Positions 57,401 to 64,000 of a stretch of DNA of 64,000 nucleotides are shown one piece after another. Position 1 is the first letter of the stretch; each line of letters starts with the position of its first letter. The stretch spans positions 45,580,065-45,644,064 of the forward strand of contig OX411555.1 in the NCBI GenBank assembly GCA_948146395.1, read 5' to 3'. Position numbers and translations under genes: made by a program. This DNA is from Fragum whitleyi. Taxonomy: Eukaryota; Mollusca; Bivalvia; Cardiida; Cardiidae. The notes under the pieces are model-generated. The model searched no databases and was not told where the DNA came from. It saw nothing but the letters and a program-made list of their open reading frames with translations.

Positions 57401-60400
57401 GCTCTAGCCACTGAGGTACAGACTATGTTTGAAAATGGAAAGATGTGGCCATTTACAACGATTGGATTTGAGAAAGAGCTTCCCAGTCTTCCTGGTAATA
57501 TACCCTCTCATGCAATTCACAGCAAAGTTCTGCTGTTAAGAAAGCGTTAGCAGACAATATAGACTAAGATCAGGCTGCACAGTAGTGCAGCCTGATTTAA
57601 GCCTACACTGTCTGCCTTCTACCTAATAATTGCTTGAGAAGCCTTGAGCCACATTGGTCAAAATGTCCTTAGAACTTGCAATTCGTTTGAAAAAAGTTCA
57701 AATGAAATAGGATAAATAGAGGATGAGTGGTCATTGAATACCTAATACATTAAACGAGTCATCTATAAACAGATAAAAAAGAGGCCATCATGGCCCATGC
57801 CGAGTTTTTATCTGTTATAGGCGATGAGTTAAAATTCGTATTTTATGAACACAAACTTGATATTCTATTTAAAATATTACCCAAATTTACGTGAAAAATC
57901 GTCATAATTCTTGAAATTCAGCATTTCTATTTTATTTGACACTGATAACCCTGTTTATGACATCATGTTCATGTTATAGCATTGCTATTTGCACTGAGCC
58001 CATTTGCATAGATATTTCATCAGTGTAATAACACCTGTGTAATATCAAAAATATTCATCAGAGTTATTTCACTCCCGCAATGCAGCTCGTATTATAAGGG
58101 TTCATACTGAACTGATACCAATGATATGTAATTCCCAGGCTGTATTTTTCCGTCGTGGACCTTTTTGCATAAAGTCAATAAGCGACAACAAAGCAAAATT
58201 GAATGCCAAAGAAAAAGTCATCTACCCTGTGTTCTTGATGACAAAACAATGCAAACTGTTTGCAAATTATACCCTATTTTGCATTTGTAGTTATGTGCAA
58301 AGTGGGGTATAATTTTCGAACAGTTTGCTCTGTTTTGTTATACTGAAAGTAGGACTGGACTTCAAAATGAAAAGTAACTACTGTGTGTCATATTTTTGTT
58401 GCTCCCTTGTGCCTCCTTATTCTTTGCGTGTTTTCCTTGATTTGTCTGCAGACAAGTGGATTTTTAGGAAGTAACAAATTCACAGTATACAGTGTAGGTT
58501 TAAGCATGTTGTATTACAATGCCTTGAACTCATTATTTAGACTGGTCAAAAAAATAGATCTCTAAGTGGATGCAATATCTTTAAGTTAAGACAAGTTCAA
58601 ATGCATGTGCCAAGCTTCAAGGGAAATGTCTTCGCTTATTTGATAACCAAAAAATTTTAGTATGTCACATCAATTTCTTAATTTGTATCAGAAGTGGAAT
58701 AACACATACAGTCCATTTTGACCCCAAAATCTTTGATTGACCCCCAAAATGGGTGTGGCAGGATGGTGCTTATTTTTTAGCCTACATGAAATATTTTAAA
58801 CGCGTACTCCTAAGTAATTAATGGACCAATTTCCACCAAACTTAGCAGAAGGTTCCTTGGATGACCCTTCTTGAAATTAGTCATTGAAATTTTATTGTTT
58901 CAAACATTTTGTGTAGAAGGGCAAGGTCTATTCTGACCTTGAAATCTCTTGACATCTTTCATTCTTACATTTCAGTAACCATTTGGCAGATTTCAACATA
59001 ACTTAGCAGGAATATTCTTGGGTGACCCGTCATTAAAATTGTTAATGTAATTTTGAGTTACCCCGAAATACATGTATTTGGGTTGGAAGGTTGGGGCTTA
59101 TTTCGATTATGAAATCTTTAAATGTCTTCTCCATTTTTAGCTCACCTGAGCACGAAGTGCTCAAGGTGAGCTATTGGGATTGTAGAATGTCCCTAATCCG
59201 TCGTCAGTCGTGCGTCGTGCGTCGTCCGTCATCCACAATTTCTTTAAACATCTTCTCCTCCTAAACCAGTGGGCCAATCTTGATGAAACTTGGCAGGGAT
59301 GTTCATTGGGTCAAGCTCTACCAAAGTTGTTCAAATAAATGAAATCCACCCTTAACTTTCCCTTTACCCTTAACAAAAAGGGTGAAAATATGAAAATCTT
59401 TAAAAATCTTCTTCTCTGAAACCAGAAGGCAGACAGCTTTCATATTTGGTATGTAGCATCATGTTATGGACCTCTACCAAGTTTGTTCATATCAAAACCC
59501 TGGGGTCATGTTTGGGCTTTGCCCGGGCCAAACCCTTTTTACATAGAATCAAAGAGCGAAAATCTTTAAAAATCTTCTTCTCTGTAACCAGATGGCAGAC
59601 AGCTTAAATATTTGGAATGTAGCATCACCTAGTGGGCCTCTACCAAGATTGTTCATAACAAGACCCTTGGGTCATATTTGGGCTTTGCACGGGTGCATCC
59701 CTTTATCTCTTATGAGCACGAAGGGTAAAAAAATGAAAATGTTCAAAAATCTTCTCCTCTGAAACCAGAAGGCAGACAGCTTTCATATTTGGTATGTAGC
59801 ATCATGTTATGGACCTCTACCAAGTTTGTTCATATCAAGACCCTGGGGTCATGTTTGGGCTTTGCCCAGGCCCAACCCTTTTTACATAGAATCAAAGAGC
59901 GAAAATCTTTAAAAATCTTCTTCTCTGTAACCAGATGGCAGACAGCTTTAATATTTGGTGTGTAGCATCACCTAGTAGGCCTCTACCAAGTTTGTTCATA
60001 TCAAGACCCTTAGGTCATATTTGGGCTTTGCACAGGTGCACCCCTTTATCTCTTATGAGCACGAAGGGTAAAAAAATGAAAATCTTCAAAAATCTTCTTC
60101 TCTGAAACCAGAAGGCAGACAGCTTTCATATTTGGTATGTAGCATCATGTTATGGACCTCTACCAAGTTTGTTCATATCAAAACCCTGGGGTCATGTTTG
60201 GGCTTTGCCCGGGCCAAACCCTTTTTACATAGAATCAAAGAGCGAAAATCTTTAAAAATCTTCTTCTCTGTAACCAGATGGCAGACAGCTTAAATATTTG
60301 GAATGTAGCATCACCTAGTGGGCCTCTACCAAGATTGTTCATAACAAGACCCTTGGGTCATATTTGGGCTTTGCACGGGTGCATCCCTTTATCTCTTATG

Positions 60401-63400
60401 AGCACGAAGGGTAAAAAAATGAAAATGTTCAAAAATCTTCTCCTCTGAAACCAGAAGGCAGACAGCTTTCATATTTGGTATGTAGCATCATGTTATGGAC
60501 CTCTACCAAGTTTGTTCATATCAAGACCCTGGGGTCATGTTTGGGCTTTGCCCAGGCCCAACCCTTTTTACATAGAATCAAAGAGCGAAAATCTTTAAAA
60601 ATCTTCTTCTCTGTAACCAGATGGCAGACAGCTTTAATATTTGGTGTGTAGCATCACCTAGTAGGCCTCTACCAAGTTTGTTCATATCAAGACCCTTAGG
60701 TCATATTTGGGCTTTGCACAGGTGCACCCCTTTATCTCTTATGAGCACGAAGGGTAAAAAAATGAAAATCTTCAAAAATCTTCTTCTCTGAAACCAGAAG
60801 GCAGACAGCTTTCATATTTGGTATGTAGCATCATGTTATGGACCTCTACCAAGTTTGTTCATATCAAAACCCTGGGGTCATGTTTGGGCTTTGCCCGGGC
60901 CAAACCCTTTTTACATAGAATCAAAGAGCGAAAATCTTTAAAAATCTTCTTCTCTGTAACCAGATGGCAGACAGCTTAAATATTTGGAATGTAGCATCAC
61001 CTAGTGGGCCTCTACCAAGATTGTTCATAACAAGACCCTTGGGTCATATTTGGGCTTTGCACGGGTGCATCCCTTTATCTCTTATGAGCACGAAGGGTAA
61101 AAAAATGAAAATGTTCAAAAATCTTCTCCTCTGAAACCAGAAGGCAGACAGCTTTCATATTTGGTATGTAGCATCATGTTATGGACCTCTACCAAGTTTG
61201 TTCATATCAAGACCCTGGGGTCATGTTTGGGCTTTGCCCAGGCCCAACCCTTTTTACATAGAATCAAAGAGCGAAAATCTTTAAAAATCTTCTTCTCTGT
61301 AACCAGATGGCAGACAGCTTTAATATTTGGTGTGTAGCATCACCTAGTAGGCCTCTACCAAGTTTGTTCATATCAAGACCCTTAGGTCATATTTGGGCTT
61401 TGCACAGGTGCACCCCTTTATCTCTTATGAGCACGAAGGGTAAAAAAATGAAAATCTTCAAAAATCTTCTTCTCTGAAACCAGAAGGCAGACAGCTTTCA
61501 TATTTGGTATGTAGCATCATGTTATGGACCTCTACCAAGTTTGTTCATATCAAAACCCTGGGGTCATGTTTGGGCTTTGCCCGGGCCAAACCCTTTTTAC
61601 ATAGAATCAAAGAGCGAAAATCTTTAAAAATCTTCTTCTCTGTAACCAGATGGCAGACAGCTTAAATATTTGGAATGTAGCATCACCTAGTGGGCCTCTA
61701 CCAAGATTGTTCATAACAAGACCCTTGGGTCATATTTGGGCTTTGCACGGGTGCATCCCTTTATCTCTTATGAGCACGAAGGGTAAAAAAATGAAAATGT
61801 TCAAAAATCTTCTCCTCTGAAACCAGAAGGCAGACAGCTTTCATATTTGGTATGTAGCATCATGTTATGGACCTCTACCAAGTTTGTTCATATCAAGACC
61901 CTGGGGTCATGTTTGGGCTTTGCCCAGGCCCAACCCTTTTTACATAGAATCAAAGAGCGAAAATCTTTAAAAATCTTCTTCTCTGTAACCAGATGGCAGA
62001 CAGCTTTAATATTTGGTGTGTAGCATCACCTAGTAGGCCTCTACCAAGTTTGTTCATATCAAGACCCTTAGGTCATATTTGGGCTTTGCACAGGTGCACC
62101 CCTTTATCTCTTATGAGCACGAAGGGTAAAAAAATGAAAATCTTCAAAAATCTTCTTCTCTGAAACCAGAAGGCAGACAGCTTTCATATTTGGTATGTAG
62201 CATCATGTTATGGACCTCTACCAAGTTTGTTCATATCAAAACCCTGGGGTCATGTTTGGGCTTTGCCAAGGCGCAACCCTTTTTACATAGAATCAAAGAG
62301 CGAAAATCTTTAAAAATCTTCTTCTCTGTAACCAGATGGCAGACAGCTTTAATATTTGGTATGTAGCATCATCTTGTTGGCCCCTACCAAGTTTGTTCAT
62401 ATCAAGACCCTTGGGTCATATTTGGGCTCCACCCGGGCGCATCCCTTTCAGCTCATCTGAGCATGATGGGTGAAAATGGGAAAACCTTCAAAAATCTTCT
62501 TCTCTGAAACCAGAAGGCAGACAGCTTTCATATTTAGAATGTAGCATCATGTTATGGACCACTTCCAAGTTTGTTCATATCAAGACCCTGGGGTCACGTT
62601 TGGGGTCCACCCGGGTGCATCCCTTTTTACATAGAATCAAAGAGCAAAAAGGCATATCTGTCTTGCTCTTCGCTGAAAACATTCCATGGTATTGATCTTG
62701 GGCAATTATCTTCTTTTTGACATCTGCCTATCTAATTAATGTGATGTCCTAGGGGTCATAGAGACTCAGGTGAGCGATCTAGGACCATCTTGGTCCTCTT
62801 GTTTGAGGGATTTCAACCAAACTTGGCAGATATGTTCTTTTGTGACCATTTTCAAAAATTGTTTATGAAATATTGATAGACATCAAAATATTGATTTGAC
62901 AGGGTAGGACATTTCTCTGCTCATCAAAATTCAGATAAGAGGTTAAGGGCCATTCTGGGCCTCTTGTTGAACAAATTATGCCCTTTCTTTGATTTTATCC
63001 TCTATTGACCTCCTTGCACGCAAAGATTGATACCTACATGAAGTGCTCTTGTCATCAACCATAGAATGTGGTAAGATAAGCTTTTTATGACCAGGGTTCG
63101 ACACTTAGGGGTCTCAAAGTAACAAGTTTTGGGCACCCGGACTCCCCTAAGTGTCGAACCCTGGTCATAAAAAGCTTATCTTACCACATTCTACTAGGTG
63201 AGGAACTATTGTTGAAAAGAAAAATGGCTTGTAACAAGCAATTTGGGTTTTTTTTCCACAAAAAGTCTCCCAAACGTGAAAATTCTAACTCCATACAGGG
63301 TTTGACATTTACTACTATTTGCCACTATCCTGAAGGCTGATAGCTCTAAATATTACAGGCCCTCCCTGATAACAACAGGTCGTGCATGAAAATCATGTTT

Positions 63401-63882
63401 GATTTATAGCAATTTAAGCAATAAATTATAAGGTAAACATTGATGGAAAAGAAGAATTTTCTTTTGACAAGCAATATCTTCTTTTTCTACGATGTTTTCC
63501 ATTTGGTTATGCAATTTTCAGTATTGGAAAGGCATTTAATTTTTCGAACCAGGGCAGAATTTGAATACTAAGTTTTGCAATTAACTACTGGCCTGAAAGA
63601 CCTGCAGCATGGTAACATCTACCCTAAAATCCACAGGATTCGGGCCCGAGGACTGGTGTTAGTGTCGATCCCTACCATACTTTTAGCTTGGCCTCCTTGA
63701 TTTTATAAATTGGGAGTCCACTGGACTTCTTACTCACAGGAGTTAGCGTCAAACTGATGACATGATGAAATTCTAATAGTACTATTTTCTTTATTTAATC
63801 CCCAGGTTTCAATGACATTTCCATGGAAGAAATGCGCTTCGAAGCATATGAAGCCCAAAAGTCAGGGGGAATTCAACAGTTT
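54371..63882 (+). CDS. NUP42: NUP42 (nucleoporin hCG1/NUPL2), first four exons
   Basis: NUP42 sits on the cytoplasmic face of the nuclear pore, binds GLE1 and supports DDX19-driven mRNA export. Exons here: 54371-54455, 55647-55836, 57397-57494 and 63806-63882, all GT-AG, together 450 bases in frame (150 codons). In order: CCCH zinc finger, Q/G-rich linker, and the two conserved blocks that in human read [11 protein letters not shown] and [11 protein letters not shown]. The FG repeats and the C-terminal GLE1-binding motif must lie right of the window, so this gene is cut by the edge and not broken. Confidence 0.87.
54965..55045. repeat. Hairpin-only MITE in NUP42 intron 1
   Basis: GAAGAAATGCTTGATACAAC AATTTCTTC is a worn hairpin of the AAATTGCTT family. 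The rest of intron 1 up to 55204 holds only a G12 run near 54663. Confidence 0.45.
55205..55572. repeat. MITE, CAGGGC terminal repeat family
   Basis: From CAGGGCTCGTGTTTGACCC to AAAGCCAGCACAAGCCCTG. Flanked by TGTTAG on both sides, a target duplication. Inner hairpin ATAAGAGATTCATATTTACA TATGAATCTCTTAT. Family of 7865-8242. Confidence 0.75.
55647..55836 (+). CDS. NUP42: NUP42 exon 2
   Basis: It encodes [60 protein letters not shown] and GDI plus two bases. The Gly/Gln-rich linker with FGQNRFKW follows the zinc finger as in other NUP42 proteins. Acceptor TTGCAG, donor GTAAGT. Entry phase 1, exit phase 2. Confidence 0.85.
55996..56269 (+). mobile_element. Full-length tRNA-derived SINE
   Basis: 274 bp, plus orientation, worn head (TAGAGCAGTTGG A box; B box damaged to GGTTTTTTCCCC). 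Flanked by 15 bp repeats CTAACGGAAATGTCA (55981-55995) and CTAACAGAAATGTCA (56270-56284), one mismatch. Confidence 0.85.
56290..56719 (+). mobile_element. Helentron/pearl-like element (ATACCCCCC head)
   Basis: Head TTATACCCCCCACAACG, a G15 run near 56319, GTCCGTCTGTAGAC, then a short body. It ends AGTGGGGGGTATGAG, inverse of the head, hairpin CTGCGACAG and TCTAGTTT. No tandem core. 56720-57000 beyond it is unremarkable. Confidence 0.6.
57001..57092. repeat. Short palindromic MITE
   Basis: A worn hairpin from TGGCTCATCATGAAAGGG to GTGCTGAGCCATAGATATGG. Family of 4081-4155. Confidence 0.55.
57397..57494 (+). CDS. NUP42: NUP42 exon 3
   Basis: It encodes [33 protein letters not shown] plus one base; human has [20 protein letters not shown]. 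Acceptor TTGTAG, donor GTAATA. Entry phase 2, exit phase 1. Confidence 0.85.
57495..59144 (+). other. NUP42 intron 3, left part
   Basis: 57530-57640 is a CTGCACATATGTGCAG-family MITE (AGACTAAGATCAGGCTGCAC and its inverse). 57970-58095 is an inverted relative of 29120-29300. 58231-58358 is an ATGACAAAACGG-family MITE. 58740-59100 is a Helentron-like body with CAACTTAGCAGGA and GGTGACCC units. Confidence 0.5.
59145..62803 (+). mobile_element. Large Helentron/pearl-like element with tandem core
   Basis: Head TTTTTAGCTCACCTGAGCAC with hairpin GAGCACGAAGTGCTC; GTCGTGCGTCGTGCGTCGTC tract; then about 3 kb of tandem units; tail CTCAGGTGAGCG (the head's inverse), hairpin AGGACCATCTTGGTCCT and CTTGTTT. 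The element lies within NUP42 intron 3. A second tail (GGGCCATTCTGGGCCTCTTG) follows at about 62946. Confidence 0.8.
59393..62440 (+). repeat. 686 bp higher-order tandem repeat
   Basis: Units of about 170 bp alternate between a form with CTCTGAAACCAGAAGGCAGAC and one with CTCTGTAACCAGATGGCAGAC. Four units make a 686 bp block: the marker GAAAATGTTCAAAAATC recurs with GTTC at 59741, 60427, 61113 and 61799, exactly 686 apart each time. Blocks are virtually identical, whereas units within a block differ, so the blocks were copied recently. Copy number in the assembly may be wrong. Confidence 0.9.
62804..63805 (+). other. NUP42 intron 3, right part
   Basis: 62804-62970 is the end of another Helentron-like element. 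63065-63195 is a strong inverted repeat (GGTAAGATAAGCTTTTTATG ACCAGGGTTCGACACTTAGG against its inverse), about 55 bases per arm. Hairpins of the AAATTGCTT family lie near 63195-63265 and 63430-63505. Confidence 0.55.
63806..63882 (+). CDS. NUP42: NUP42 exon 4
   Basis: With the carried-in base it encodes [26 protein letters not shown]; human has [26 protein letters not shown]. Acceptor CCCCAG, donor GTAAGA, exit phase 0. The gene continues beyond the window. Confidence 0.87.
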
Positions 63883-64000
63883 GTAAGATTAAATTCATTT
63901 TTGTACCCTTGTCTGCTTTATAAAATTTTAGACTATTTCTAGGTTGTGGATGACATTGAAGAAGGGGTAGAAATTTTAATTCACAGGGACCTTAAATTTA

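Overview
The window is animal nuclear DNA: AT-rich, with large introns, GT-AG splice sites and very dense short transposons. The protein sequences, the 160-170 bp internally repetitive elements with (GTCC)n/(GTCT)n tracts, and the tRNA-derived SINEs suggest a bivalve mollusc, probably a clam; the lineage is inference. There are no operons, CRISPR arrays or prokaryotic features. Nearly all open reading frames over 60 codons that are not exons lie in repeats and are not genes.

Three protein-coding genes can be read. (1) At 498-542, minus strand, is the first coding exon of SNRNP200 (U5 snRNP helicase BRR2); the gene runs off the left edge. (2) At 879-33102, plus strand, is a complete galactosylceramidase gene (GALC, lysosomal beta-galactocerebrosidase). 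Its 18 exon positions join into one frame of 716 codons with both catalytic glutamates present. It is head to head with SNRNP200 across a 336 bp shared promoter region. (3) From 54371 to the right edge, plus strand, are the first four exons of NUP42 (NUPL2), a CCCH zinc-finger nucleoporin; the FG-repeat part lies outside the window.

The most interesting content is inside GALC. Its promoter plus first exon is tandemly duplicated (331 bp offset). Each copy carries the same palindromic double E-box (M-box/CLEAR-like, the site class of the lysosomal MiT/TFE factors) exactly 25 bases before an ATG, and encodes a different signal peptide and mature N-terminus. Further on, exon 15 exists as two diverged copies (22417-22594 and 23970-24150) of identical phase. 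Joining both shifts the frame into a stop, so they behave as mutually exclusive exons. Up to four GALC proteins are predicted. A palindromic transposon ends 16 bases before exon 16 and appears to supply its branch point.

The introns and the 21 kb between GALC and NUP42 are filled with repeats: at least seven palindromic MITE families; a 275 bp tRNA-derived SINE with 13-15 bp target duplications; Helentron/pearl-like elements sharing subterminal inverted repeats, short tetranucleotide tracts, about 160 bp tandem cores and a hairpin plus CTTGTTT end; three longer terminal-inverted-repeat transposons; a 5 kb decayed array of 24 bp units (38.9-44.0 kb); and a 686 bp higher-order tandem repeat in NUP42 intron 3 (59.4-62.4 kb). 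A stretch of largely unique sequence at 44.6-47.1 kb holds weak hints of unannotated exons.
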